The translations under genes and the position numbers were made by a program. Positions 54,025 to 62,133 of a stretch of 64,000 nt of DNA are shown one piece after another (the stretch's first letter is position 1; every line of letters begins with the position of its first letter). The notes below the pieces were generated by a model. The model ran no database searches. It saw only the letters and a list, made by a program, of their open reading frames with translations, and was not told where the DNA came from. Source of the stretch: Candidatus Rokuibacteriota bacterium (GTDB lineage: Bacteria > Methylomirabilota > Methylomirabilia > Rokubacteriales > CSP1-6); NCBI GenBank assembly GCA_003220685.1, contig QHTE01000063.1, positions 31,150 to 95,149 on the forward strand, read 5' to 3'.

Positions 54025-55184
54025 GCGCCTTGCGGATCGGCATCGTCGGGGCGCGGTTCGCGGCCGAGCTGCACGCGACGAACTACCGGCCGCTTCGCGG
54101 CGCGCGCGTCGAGCTGGCGGCGGTCTGCTCCCGGACGCGGGGGCAGGCCGAGGCGTTCGCCCGGCGTCACGCGATCCCGCGCGTCTTCACCGACTACCAG
54201 GCGCTCGTCGCGTCGCCCGAGGTGGACGTGGTCGACATCTGCGCCACGACGGACAGCCACCACGAGATCGCGATCGCGGCGGCGCGCGCCGGCAAGCACG
54301 TGATCGTCGAGAAGCCGCTGACCGGCGCCTTCTGCGCGGCCACCGAGCCCCGGGACGCGATGCTCGCCGCCGCGCTCGCGAACGCCGACGCGGTGCTCGA
54401 GGCCGTCGCGAAGGCCGGCGTGACCCTCTGCTATGCCGAGGACTTCGTCTACGCGCCGCCGGTGGCGAAGCTCCGGCGACTGCTCGACGCGAGCGGCGGC
54501 GCGATCCTCGAGCTCAGGGCCGAGGAGAGCCACTCGGGCTCCCACGCGGCCTACGCGAGCCGCTGGCAGAGCGCGGGGGGCGGTGCCCTCTTGAGAATGG
54601 GCTCGCACCCGATCGGCGCCGTGCTCCACCTCAAGCACTGGGAGGGCCAGCGGCGGCGCGGCCGCCCGATCAGGACGCGCGCGGTCTTCGCCGAGGTCGC
54701 GAACCTCACGCGGCTCCCCGCGGTCTCGGGGCTCAAGCGCCACATGTCGACCCGCGCCGAGGACGTCGAGGACTGGTCGGTCGCCGTGCTCACGTTCGAG
54801 GACGGTACGATGGCGACGATTCACTCCAATGACATCACGCTCGGCGGCGTGCGCAACGTGGTCACCGCGTATCTGACGAACGCGGTGATCCAGGCCAACA
54901 TCAACCCGAACAACACGCTGACCGTGTACGCCCCGGACGCCGCGGTCTGGGGCGACGAGTATCTCACCGAGAAGGTCGAGACCAAGGCGGGCTGGCAGTT
55001 TCCGAGCCCGGACGAGGACTGGATGCGCGGCTACCCCCAGGAGCTGGAAGATTTCGTCGACGCGATCAGCGAGCGGCGCGAGCCGCTGTCGGGCGGCCTC
55101 CTGGCCCGCGAGGTGGTGGAGGTCATCTACGCGGGCTATGTCTCGGCGGCGACCGGCCGCCGGGTCGAGCTGCCGCGGCCATGA
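54021..55184 (+). CDS. Gfo/Idh/MocA family oxidoreductase
   Basis: 387 residues; GTG overlaps the glycosyltransferase stop. Rossmann start RIGIVGARFAAELHATNY (the last Gly of GxGxxG is replaced, GARFAA), the strand-loop EVDVVDICATTDSH, and the catalytic EKPL in HVIVEKPLTGAF. The C-terminal domain has GGGALLRMGSHPIG with the usual His. NAD(P)-dependent, usually on sugars or cyclitols. Its coupling to a glycosyltransferase suggests carbohydrate modification. The stop overlaps the dapF ATG. Confidence 0.88.
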   Translation: MSALRIGIVGARFAAELHATNYRPLRGARVELAAVCSRTRGQAEAFARRHAIPRVFTDYQALVASPEVDVVDICATTDSHHEIAIAAARAGKHVIVEKPLTGAFCAATEPRDAMLAAALANADAVLEAVAKAGVTLCYAEDFVYAPPVAKLRRLLDASGGAILELRAEESHSGSHAAYASRWQSAGGGALLRMGSHPIGAVLHLKHWEGQRRRGRPIRTRAVFAEVANLTRLPAVSGLKRHMSTRAEDVEDWSVAVLTFEDGTMATIHSNDITLGGVRNVVTAYLTNAVIQANINPNNTLTVYAPDAAVWGDEYLTEKVETKAGWQFPSPDEDWMRGYPQELEDFVDAISERREPLSGGLLAREVVEVIYAGYVSAATGRRVELPRP

Positions 55185-56038
55185 TCCCCTTCGCGAAGGG
55201 CCACGGGCTCGGCAACGACTACATCGTCATCGACGAGCAGGATCTCCGCGCCCCGCTTTCGGTCGAGGCGATCGCACGCATCTGCGACCGGAACTGGGGT
55301 GTCGGCTCGGACGGCATTCTCCTGCTCGTGCCCACGCCGCACGCCGATTTCGGGCTGCGCATCTTCAACCCCGACGGCAGCGAAGCGGAGAAGTCGGGCA
55401 ACGGGCTCCGGATCTTCGCGAAGTACCTCTGGGACCACGGTCGCACCAAGAAGCCGACGTTCACGGTCGACACGAAGGGCGGCCTCGTGGAGTGCCACTG
55501 CCGGGTCGAAGGCGGCCGGATGGGCTTCGTGACCGTCGAGATGGGGCGCGCGACCTTCCGCGCGCCGGAGATCCCGATGAACGGCCCGGACCGCGACGTC
55601 GTCGGGGTCCCGCTCCAGCTCGGCGACGGCACCACCGTGTCGGTGACCGCGGTGTCGGTCGGGAATCCGCACTGCGTCACCTTCGTCGATCGGCTCGACG
55701 AGGCGGAATGCCGCCGGCTCGGCCCGCTGATCGAGAACCACCCGGCGTTTCCCAACCGCACCAACGTGCAGTTCGCGCGGGCGGTGGCGCGCGATCTGCT
55801 CGACATCCTCATCTGGGAGCGCGGCGCCGGCTACACCCTGGCGTCCGGAACCTCGTCGTGCGGCGCGGCGTCGGCGGCCGTCCGGAACGGGCTCTGCGCG
55901 CACGGTCGGGTCAAGGTCCGCATGCCCGGCGGCGAGCTCACGATCGAGGTGCGGCCGGACTGGTCGCTCCGTCTCGACGGCCCGGTCGAGGAGGTCTACC
56001 GGGGAACGCTCACCGCCGAGTTCGCCGCCTCGCTATGA
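55181..56038 (+). CDS. dapF: Diaminopimelate epimerase-like protein, first catalytic Cys replaced by Ser
   Basis: 285 residues, normal for DapF. FAKGHGLGNDYIVID at the start, GNPHCVTFV and the second active-site Cys227 in ASGTSSCGAAS are typical. The first catalytic Cys, expected in the E-x-C-G-N-G-x-R loop, is Ser72 (EAEKSGNGLR). DapF uses two Cys as acid and base to invert L,L- to meso-diaminopimelate, so activity may be changed. Other members of the PLP-independent racemase fold do work with Ser or Thr in one position. Overlaps the preceding and following genes by 4 nt each. Confidence 0.85.
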   Translation: MIPFAKGHGLGNDYIVIDEQDLRAPLSVEAIARICDRNWGVGSDGILLLVPTPHADFGLRIFNPDGSEAEKSGNGLRIFAKYLWDHGRTKKPTFTVDTKGGLVECHCRVEGGRMGFVTVEMGRATFRAPEIPMNGPDRDVVGVPLQLGDGTTVSVTAVSVGNPHCVTFVDRLDEAECRRLGPLIENHPAFPNRTNVQFARAVARDLLDILIWERGAGYTLASGTSSCGAASAAVRNGLCAHGRVKVRMPGGELTIEVRPDWSLRLDGPVEEVYRGTLTAEFAASL

Positions 56039-56598
56039 AGCGGATCTGCGTTTTCTGCGGTGCCGCGGAGGGGGCGCGCCCGGCCTACGCCGACGCGGCG
56101 CGGCGGCTCGGCGCCGAGCTGGTCGCGAGAGGCCTCGGCCTGGTCTACGGCGGCTGCGCGATCGGGATGATGGGGATCCTCGCCGACGCGGTGCGGGCGC
56201 GCGGGGGCGAGGTGATCGGCGTCATCCCGCAGCGGCTGGTCTCGCGCGAGCTGGCCCACGCGGGACTGACGGAGCTGCGCGTCGTCGACTCGATGCACGA
56301 GCGCAAGGCGACGATGGCCTCGCTCGTCGACGGCTTCGCCGTCCTGCCGGGCGGGCTCGGGACCCTGGACGAGACGTTCGAGGCGTTGACCTAGTCCCAG
56401 CTCGGGATTCACGGCAAGCCGGTGGGCGCCCTCAACGTCGAGGGGTACTGGAACGGACTGCGGGGGTTGATCGAGCACGCCGTGCGCGAGGGCTTCGTGA
56501 GCCCGCAGTACGCCGACCTCTTGCTCTTCGCCGACTCGCCGGCCGAGCTGCTCGATCGGCTCGCGGACTGGCGCGCGCCCGAAATCCTCCGCGCCTGA
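56035..56598 (+). pseudogene. LOG-family (TIGR00730) nucleotide phosphoribohydrolase interrupted by an amber codon
   Basis: One frame of 187 codons with a single TAG at 56392-56394 (codon 120). The first part has KRICVFCGAAEGARPAY, YGGCAIGMMG and the active-site PGGLGTLDETFE. Immediately after FEALT relatives have Trp, then SQLGIHGKPVGALNVEGY, which continues here in frame to a TGA at 56596-56598. So one base (TGG to TAG) breaks a normal gene. Enzymes of this family release adenine-type bases from nucleoside monophosphates. A consensus error, true decay or amber decoding are all possible. ATG overlaps the dapF stop. Confidence 0.8.
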
Positions 56599-56599
56599 G

Positions 56600-57391
56600 T
56601 CAGCCGCGCCGCCTCGGCGGGCGCGCGCGCGGCCGGGCGAGCCTGGCCAGCGCGGGCATCTCCGCCAGCTGCGCCGCGGAGAGCTCCTTCCAGATGATCG
56701 CGGCCGGCCTCCGGAAGCGGCGCCGAACGCGGATCACGCGCTCGGGCGTGACGACGACGTCGAGCGGGACGTCGTGGGCCGTCATCGGGATCGCTTCGCC
56801 GAGGACCTGCAGCTCGTGCACCGTGGTGACCACCGGCGTGTCGTCGTCGACGAGGCCGAGCGAGCGGGCCAGCGCGAACTCGAGGTCGCTGTAGCCGCCG
56901 CCCTTGCCCAGGCGCGCGCCGCTCTCGTCGACCGCGACGCTGCCGGCCACGACGAGATCGATCCGCCCGATCTGTCGGGCCAGGACCGGCACGCCGAACG
57001 TCGACGCGCCCTTGATCGTCGCCGCTTGCGCCAGCTTGCCGCGAAGGGCTCGCGGCTGCAGCCGCAGGAAACAGCGCTCGGTACGCAGGCGCGGCACCGC
57101 CATCACGACCGTCTTGCCCTGGCGCAGGGCGGCCAGCCGAACGGCCCGCTGCGGAGCGTCGGGATTACACTTGATGCGACGCGCCGCCTGCCACTCCGGC
57201 AGCTCGGTCAATCGGCGGGCGGCCTCTTCGGCGCCCGCGAAGTTCGGGATCCGGTCGTGCAGGGGCAGGGGAAACCGACCGACGCGGCGCCGGGTCAGGA
57301 GCGCCCAGACGTGGTCGCGGATCTCCGGCTTATCGCGCAGGCCTCTCGCCCTTCGCTGTCGCCGGCTCGAGCCGCGGCCGTTCGAGGGCAA
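56600..57391 (-). CDS. 5-formyltetrahydrofolate cyclo-ligase family protein (MTHFSD-like)
   Basis: Up to 263 residues; a TTG at 57391 is the best start found, but it overlaps the upstream gene by 62 nt, so the true start is uncertain (homology seems to begin near DKPEIRDHVW, residue 20). Motifs: RIPNFAGAEEAARRL, KCNPDAPQRAVR, AATIKGASTFGVP, and the glycine loop ARLGKGGGYSDLEFAL. This branch resembles the MTHFSD domain more than standard MTHFS. It may convert 5-formyl-THF to methenyl-THF with ATP, in line with the one-carbon theme. Tail-to-tail with the LOG gene, 1 nt apart. Confidence 0.78.
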   Translation of the reverse strand: MPSNGRGSSRRQRRARGLRDKPEIRDHVWALLTRRRVGRFPLPLHDRIPNFAGAEEAARRLTELPEWQAARRIKCNPDAPQRAVRLAALRQGKTVVMAVPRLRTERCFLRLQPRALRGKLAQAATIKGASTFGVPVLARQIGRIDLVVAGSVAVDESGARLGKGGGYSDLEFALARSLGLVDDDTPVVTTVHELQVLGEAIPMTAHDVPLDVVVTPERVIRVRRRFRRPAAIIWKELSAAQLAEMPALARLARPRARPPRRRG

Positions 57392-58493
57392 GGCCCCGCG
57401 TCGCGCGCGCGAACGCCTCGGCGACCTTCACGGCGCACCAGCCCGCCCCGACCGCGCACGCGAGCGCGAGGACCAGCGCGAGCACGCTGTCGGCCGCCGA
57501 CGGCAGCGCGTGGCTCAGGGCCGGCAATCGCCCGAGCGCAACCGCGGAGGTGGCGACCAGGGCCAGGCCGAAGACGGCCGCGGCGAGCCGCCCGCGGCGC
57601 AGCGGATCGGCGAGCGCCATGAGCGCCGCCGGCAGCAGCGGAATCCAGCGCAGGATCATCGAGCGCCCGGGCGCGATCCCGTTGCGCCGCGCCATCTCGT
57701 GAGCCACCGCGACGGGCGACGTCGGATCGGCCGCGATCGCCTCGTCGATCGTCGAGACCGGCTCGAGCACCGCGAAGCCGACGTCTCCGATCACGAGGAT
57801 CGAGATCTGCACGAGCAGGGCGCCGGCGGCCAGCGCGAGCGGCAGGCCGCGGCTCATCGCCAGACGCGCGACCAGGACGAGCGCGAAGGTGAAGGCGAGC
57901 GCGCCGAGGATCGGGAACGTGTAGAAGAACACGGAGCCTCGATGGAACCCGGTCTGGACCGACTGGTCGACGAGGAGATAGAACGTGCCGAGCAGGAACA
58001 CGCCGCTGATGGCGAGCGCCGCCCACCGTGGCCAGCCGGGACCGTGCACTTCGAGCGCGATCAGGAGGCCGCCGAGGTTCGAGACCTGGGAGCCCGCGAG
58101 GCCCAGCAGGTGGGGTGGGCTCCAGAGGGTCACGTCGAGCCCGAAGAGACGATGCCAGAGGTCGTCGACCGGCGCGGCCAGGATGACGATCGCCATGCCC
58201 CACCAGGTCAGGTGAAAGCCGCGGGTGCCGCGGAGGCCGGCGACCGTGACGGTGCCGGGCGCGGCACCCCGCGCGCCCCACGTCTCGGCCACGAGGACGC
58301 CGAGCGAGATCGCGCACGCGGCGACGACGGACGCATAGGTCATGACGTGCGGGGCGATCCAGAACGAGTCGCGGCCGATGACGAGATGCCAGCGGATGTC
58401 CCAGCCCACGCCCCAGCCTCCGACGAGCTTCGCGGCCAGCAGCGCCCAGAGCGCGCGGCGCCGAACGATCATCCGCACGACGCCATGATACAC
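57330..58493 (-). CDS. Uncharacterised multi-pass membrane protein with conserved Trp/His motifs
   Basis: 387 residues from 58493, or 380 from an in-frame ATG at 58472 (MIVRRRALWALL). About nine to ten hydrophobic segments. Distinct motifs: WGVGWDIRWHLVIGRD near residue 28, IAPHVMTYAS, then DDLWHRLFGLDVTLWSPPHL near 112. The paired WH/PH motifs in membrane-border positions look like metal or haem ligands. No family name can be given. Divergent from the small gene at 58505, where a shared TGATACACT element lies in the gap. Confidence 0.72.
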   Translation of the reverse strand: MYHGVVRMIVRRRALWALLAAKLVGGWGVGWDIRWHLVIGRDSFWIAPHVMTYASVVAACAISLGVLVAETWGARGAAPGTVTVAGLRGTRGFHLTWWGMAIVILAAPVDDLWHRLFGLDVTLWSPPHLLGLAGSQVSNLGGLLIALEVHGPGWPRWAALAISGVFLLGTFYLLVDQSVQTGFHRGSVFFYTFPILGALAFTFALVLVARLAMSRGLPLALAAGALLVQISILVIGDVGFAVLEPVSTIDEAIAADPTSPVAVAHEMARRNGIAPGRSMILRWIPLLPAALMALADPLRRGRLAAAVFGLALVATSAVALGRLPALSHALPSAADSVLALVLALACAVGAGWCAVKVAEAFARATRGLALERPRLEPATAKGERPAR

Positions 58494-58504
58494 TGCGCGC
58501 CGCA

Positions 58505-58876
58505 GTGATTGCCTCGTGGTGCTGGGACCTCGTCGAGCCGTATCTCAAGCGCAACCTGATCAATCGGGGCATCCCGCGCCCGAGCCGCCGGGAGATCCTC
58601 GAGGAGTTCGCGCGCGTGTGGCCCGATTTCACCGCGACGATCGGCGTGCAAGAGCCCTGGGCCGGCACCATCCGCTTCAAATGGCTCGTTCGCTTGCCGT
58701 CGGACGAGATGGACGCGTTCCTGAACGATCCGACGGGCTGGATCGCCGGCCGCTATGGCGGCGGCAAGTTCAAGATGAATCTCCATCACCGCCTGCACTT
58801 CGTGAACACGCGCAACTTCAAGCCCGTGGGCGAGCCGCAGTGGATAGACTCGCCGGCCCTCGACGTCGACGCGTGA
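58505..58876 (+). CDS. Conserved-looking small hypothetical protein
   Basis: 123 residues, GTG start. Trp-rich, soluble: SWCWDLVEPYLKRNLINRG, GVQEPWAGTIRFKWLVR, GGKFKMNLHHRLHFVNTRNF. No signal peptide or membrane segment. The family was not recognised. It precedes the BtuF-like gene by 22 nt on the same strand, so both may be one unit. TACACT with upstream TG (58486-58494) is a possible extended -10, 10 nt before the GTG. Confidence 0.68.
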   Translation: MIASWCWDLVEPYLKRNLINRGIPRPSRREILEEFARVWPDFTATIGVQEPWAGTIRFKWLVRLPSDEMDAFLNDPTGWIAGRYGGGKFKMNLHHRLHFVNTRNFKPVGEPQWIDSPALDVDA

Positions 58877-58898
58877 GCCGCGGGCGGCGGCCGGTCTG

Positions 58899-59726
58899 AT
58901 GGCGGCGCGGGTGGACGCGTCCGGTGTGGCCGTGGACCTGGCCCGTCCGCCTCGCCGCATCGTCTCGCTCGTGCCGAGCATCACCGAGACGCTCTGCGCG
59001 CTGGGGCTCGCCGACGCGCTGGTGGGCATCACCGTCTACTGCGTCGAGCCGCGCGAGATCGTCGGCAGCAAGACGCGCATCGGCGGCGAGAAGAATCCCG
59101 ACCTCGAGAGGATCCGCGGACTCGATCCCGACCTGGTCATCGCGAACATCGAGGAGAACCTGCGCGAGCATGTCGCGACGCTCAGGTCGTGGTCGATCCC
59201 GGTCTGGGTCACCTATCCGCGCACGGTCGCCGAGGGCATCCAGCTGATCGCGGAGCTGGGCGCGGTGACCGGCACCGAAGCGCGCGCGTCCGAGCTGATC
59301 GAAGAGATCGAGCCGCTCTACGCGCGCGTCCTCGGCGTGGCCGCCCGGCGGCCGCCGGTGGCCGTGTTCTACCCGATCTGGCGCGCACCCTACATGACGA
59401 TCAACTGCGACACCTACATCCACGACATGCTGAGAGTGTGCGGGGCCCACAACGTGTTCGCCGATCGGCCGGAACGGTACCCGACCGTGACCCTGGACGA
59501 GGTGGCCGCGCGACGCCCGGCGGTGATCCTGCTCCCCGACGAGCCGTTCCGGTTCAGACGCGCGCACCTCGCCGATTTCACGGGCTACGCCGAGGTGCCC
59601 GCGGTGCGCGACGGGCGGATTCACCTCGTGGACGGCAAGCCCTTCTCCTGGCACGGACCGCGGATCGCGGAGGCCCTGCGGATGCTGCCGGCGCTGATCG
59701 ATCCGGCGGCTACGACTTGTCCTTGA
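58899..59726 (+). CDS. BtuF/FecB-like cobalamin- or siderophore-binding fold protein without signal peptide
   Basis: 275 residues. Class III binding-protein fold: RIVSLVPSITETLCALGLAD, then GEKNPDLERIRGLDPDLVIA and a second lobe with RVCGAHNVFADR and RRPAVILLPDEPFRF. It begins MAARVDASGV with no hydrophobic signal or lipobox, so the protein should stay in the cytoplasm unless the start is misassigned; no better upstream start is seen. No permease or ATPase is adjacent. Its B12-like fold would suit a genome rich in corrinoid enzymes, but the ligand is unknown. Confidence 0.83.
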   Translation: MAARVDASGVAVDLARPPRRIVSLVPSITETLCALGLADALVGITVYCVEPREIVGSKTRIGGEKNPDLERIRGLDPDLVIANIEENLREHVATLRSWSIPVWVTYPRTVAEGIQLIAELGAVTGTEARASELIEEIEPLYARVLGVAARRPPVAVFYPIWRAPYMTINCDTYIHDMLRVCGAHNVFADRPERYPTVTLDEVAARRPAVILLPDEPFRFRRAHLADFTGYAEVPAVRDGRIHLVDGKPFSWHGPRIAEALRMLPALIDPAATTCP

Positions 59727-59862
59727 GCGGCAGCAGCCAGTCGAGCCACGGTGCCGCGGCGACCATGAACAGTCCGGGGATCGCCACGCCGGCGACGAGG
59801 CCGACGATCGCCAGGAACACGAGCGAGATCAGCATCATGCAAAGATCGAGGAGGAGCGCCAT
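59710..59862 (-). CDS. 50-residue membrane protein
   Basis: ATG at 59862 opens a 50-codon frame ending TAG at 59710. The first 35 residues are nearly all hydrophobic (LLLDLCMMLISLVFLAIVGL, then VAGVAIPGLFMV), followed by PWLDWLLPLKDKS with a positive end, a plausible one- or two-pass small protein. GAGG lies about 3 nt before the ATG. It follows the RidA gene by 4 nt on the same strand, so co-transcription is likely, and overlaps the BtuF-like gene by 17 nt tail-to-tail. Function unknown. Confidence 0.55.
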   Translation of the reverse strand: MALLLDLCMMLISLVFLAIVGLVAGVAIPGLFMVAAAPWLDWLLPLKDKS

Positions 59863-59866
59863 GGCC

Positions 59867-60328
59867 TCACTCTACCTCGAGGACCATCTCGATCTCGACG
59901 GGAATGTTGACGGGAAGGCCGCCCATGCCGACGGCTGAGCGCGCGTGCTTGCCGATGGCCTCGCCGAACACCTCCACCATCAGGTCCGAGAAGCCGTTGA
60001 TGACCTTGGGCTGGTCGCCGAAGCCCTCGGCCGAGTTCACCATGCCGAGCACCTTGACGACGCGACGGACCTTGTCGAGGCTGCCCAGGTTCGCGCGCAC
60101 CGTGGCCAGGAGCGCGAGCCCGACCTCGCGCGCGACCTGATAGCCCTGCTCGACCGTGAGGTCCTTGCCGACCTTGCCCTGAGAGGTCGCCTTGCCGTCG
60201 CGAACCGGACCGTGGCCCGAGACGAAGAGGAGATTGCCCGTTCGCACGGCGCCGACGTAGTTCGCCATCGGGCTGGGCGGCTTCGGCAACGTGATGTTCT
60301 TTTCTTTGAGTCGTGCTTCGGCGCTCAT
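59867..60328 (-). CDS. RidA/YjgF family protein
   Basis: 153 residues from ATG at 60328, with GGAGG 10 nt upstream on its strand; a longer open frame upstream lacks support. Start SAEARLKEKNITLPKPPSPMANYVGAV and FVSGHGPV fit the branch with an N-terminal extension. The catalytic Arg of RidA (usually in NRP/R105 region) is not clear; the end reads SAVGMGGLPVNIPVEIEM, where RidA has R-x-x-V-x-V-x-x-L-P. So it may bind metabolites without deaminating 2-aminoacrylate. Confidence 0.88.
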   Translation of the reverse strand: MSAEARLKEKNITLPKPPSPMANYVGAVRTGNLLFVSGHGPVRDGKATSQGKVGKDLTVEQGYQVAREVGLALLATVRANLGSLDKVRRVVKVLGMVNSAEGFGDQPKVINGFSDLMVEVFGEAIGKHARSAVGMGGLPVNIPVEIEMVLEVE

Positions 60329-60371
60329 GGCGATCAGTCCTCCGCGAAGTGCATGACAGCGGCAGGTCATC

Positions 60372-61184
60372 GTGTCACACTGCCTCGTGTCCGTCAAACC
60401 TGTGCCGGTGACGCCGGTCCCGGCCGCCACGCTCGTGCTCCTCCGGAATCGCTCAGCGGGCGCGTTCGAGGTTCTGTTGATTCGCCGGCACACCGAAAGC
60501 AAGTTCGCGGCCGGGGACTTCGTGTTCCCCGGCGGCAAGATCGAGGCGAGCGACAGCCCCGACGATGCCGCCGCCTGGTGTCGCAGCGTCGACGCGGGGC
60601 AGGCCGCGCGGCGGCTCGGACTAGCCTCGCCACCGTCGGCCGCTCTCGGCCACTGGGTGGGCGTGATCCGTGAGACGTTCGAAGAGGTGGGGATCCTGCT
60701 CGCCTACGCGCCCGACGGCGGGCCCGTGCGCCTCGCCGGCGCGCGCTACGCGGACTACCGTCGCGCGTGTCAGGCCGATCACCGCGCGTTCTGGGAGATG
60801 CTGCGCGCCGAGCGACTCACGCTGGCGACCGACGCGCTCGTCTATTTCGCCCACTGGATCACGCCGGAGGTCCAGCCACTTCGATTCGACACGCGCTTCT
60901 TCGCCGCTCCGATGCCCGAGGGTCAGGAGGCCGTCGCCGACGAGCGCGAGATCACCGAGGTGCGCTGGCTCGCCCCGCGCGAAGCGATGGATTTGAACGC
61001 GCGCGGTCAGCTCTCGCTGCGCAATCCGACGGTGAGGAACCTGGAGCTCTTCGACGGCGCGCCGACGTCGGCCGCCGCGCTCGAGCAAATGAACGGGCGC
61101 GAGGTGCGGCCCATCCTCCCCCGCGTGATCGTCGAGGGCGACAGGCGCCGCGTGCTGCTCCCGGGCGACCCCGGCTATTTCTAG
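60372..61184 (+). CDS. NUDIX hydrolase, NUDT19-like with split NUDIX box
   Basis: 270 residues from GTG 60372 (GTG 60387 also possible). The NUDIX motif is split: FPGGKIEASD near residue 52 and, about 45 residues later, GVIRETFEEVGILLAY with the REXXEE metal site. Such an insertion is typical of NUDT19/CoA-diphosphatase-like proteins (RP2p). The C-terminal half has ALVYFAHWITPEVQPLRFDTRFF, a signature of this subgroup. It may hydrolyse CoA or acyl-CoA diphosphate bonds. Divergent from ridA with 43 nt between starts. Confidence 0.87.
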   Translation: MSHCLVSVKPVPVTPVPAATLVLLRNRSAGAFEVLLIRRHTESKFAAGDFVFPGGKIEASDSPDDAAAWCRSVDAGQAARRLGLASPPSAALGHWVGVIRETFEEVGILLAYAPDGGPVRLAGARYADYRRACQADHRAFWEMLRAERLTLATDALVYFAHWITPEVQPLRFDTRFFAAPMPEGQEAVADEREITEVRWLAPREAMDLNARGQLSLRNPTVRNLELFDGAPTSAAALEQMNGREVRPILPRVIVEGDRRRVLLPGDPGYF

Positions 61185-61189
61185 AAGAT

Positions 61190-61211
61190 GGGGGGCCGCG
61201 ACGGGCCCCCC
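61190..61211. terminator. GC hairpin after the NUDIX gene
   Basis: Stem GGGGGGCC (61190-61197) / GGCCCCCC (61204-61211), 6-nt loop, 5 nt after the stop. No T run. It lies between convergent genes, so it may help stop transcription from either side. Confidence 0.4.
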
Positions 61212-61291
61212 CAAGCCCCCCGGCGCTCGGAGACGCCCCGGCGAAGCCGTGGCGCTGCTCGACCGGGCAGATCGGTTTGGGCGTCCTTCGC

Positions 61292-61786
61292 TCAGAAATA
61301 CGCGAGCAGCCGGCCGCAGGCGATCACGCCCGTCCACAAGGCCAACGACAGGCAGGCGGCCAGACGCGCGGGCAGCGGGGCGGAAGCGCCGTGGTCCCAT
61401 CCGGCGACTTGCCGGAACGGGCGCAGGTGAAAGACCGCCGCGTTCAGTCCGGCCAGCCCGAGCAAGAAGAGCTTGAGCCTGAACGCCGGATTGCCGGCGA
61501 ACTCTGCGGCGTGAGCGATGAACATGAGCCCGCCGGTCGGTACGATCAGGAGCAGGCTCGCGCGCGCCCAGGGCAGAAGGTGACGCTCCATGCCCGTCAC
61601 CGGAAGCTGCCGCGAGAGGCCGAGCAGCCTCAGATCGAACATCGCCGCGCTGCCGACGAGGATGACGAAGCCGATGATATGCAGGATCTCGACGATCGGA
61701 TAGAGCCAGAGCGACTGCCGCATCGCGGTCGCCGCGGCGGTCGCCTCGAGCCAGCCGGTCCAACCGATTGCCCCGGTCTGCGTCAC
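61292..61786 (-). CDS. Small multi-pass membrane protein (DUF6644/DUF2214-like)
   Basis: 164 residues, GTG start overlapping the upstream stop (GTGA). Four to five hydrophobic segments, with LWLYPIVEILHIIGFVILVG near residue 26, FDLRLLGLSRQLPV and FIAHAAEFAGNPAFRLKL. His residues in helix 1 and helix 3 and the general layout recall small b-type cytochrome-like proteins such as DUF2214/DUF6644. Inner membrane. It is the last gene of a four-gene minus-strand unit with crotonyl-CoA reductase. Confidence 0.75.
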   Translation of the reverse strand: MTQTGAIGWTGWLEATAAATAMRQSLWLYPIVEILHIIGFVILVGSAAMFDLRLLGLSRQLPVTGMERHLLPWARASLLLIVPTGGLMFIAHAAEFAGNPAFRLKLFLLGLAGLNAAVFHLRPFRQVAGWDHGASAPLPARLAACLSLALWTGVIACGRLLAYF

Positions 61787-62133
61787 CGGAGCTCCACCGT
61801 CGCCCCGTCGATCGTGATGCGCTCGGCACGCATCTCCTCGGCATTGCTCCGGTGGGGATAGCCGACGACCGTGGCCTTGGTCCCGACACGGAGCTTGGCG
61901 GCCGGCAGCCCGCGGCTCTCCATCCGCGTCGGCGGCGCCAGCACCACGAGCCAGACCTTGCCCGGCACGTCGAGACGCACGTGGCCGTGGGGGTGCTCGT
62001 AGCCGGCTTCGGTAATCGTGCCGGTGAGCGTGAGCTCCTTAGTCGCGTCGTAGCCGCTCCAGCCGTGGTGCGCTCGAGCCGGAGCGACGGAGGCGGCGAG
62101 CAGCAAGAGACCGATGGCGGCGACGGTCCGCAT
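61783..62133 (-). CDS. Small periplasmic DUF6152-like protein
   Basis: 116 residues from ATG at 62133, which overlaps the stop of the crotonyl-CoA reductase gene by one base (TGATG). Signal peptide ending in APARA, then HHGWSGYDATKELTLTGTI and HPHGHVRLD, the typical start and core of DUF6152 proteins, which form a small beta barrel with a His-rich beginning, perhaps metal-binding. C-terminal RAERITIDG. Pairs with the next membrane protein, an arrangement I have seen named together as an exported-plus-membrane set of unknown role. Confidence 0.8.
   Translation of the reverse strand: MRTVAAIGLLLLAASVAPARAHHGWSGYDATKELTLTGTITEAGYEHPHGHVRLDVPGKVWLVVLAPPTRMESRGLPAAKLRVGTKATVVGYPHRSNAEEMRAERITIDGATVELR

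Noticed and set aside
56392..56394. Pyrrolysine decoding of the TAG
   Set aside because: The position is a Trp in relatives and not a known Pyl site, and no pyl genes are in the window. A TGG-to-TAG change is simpler.
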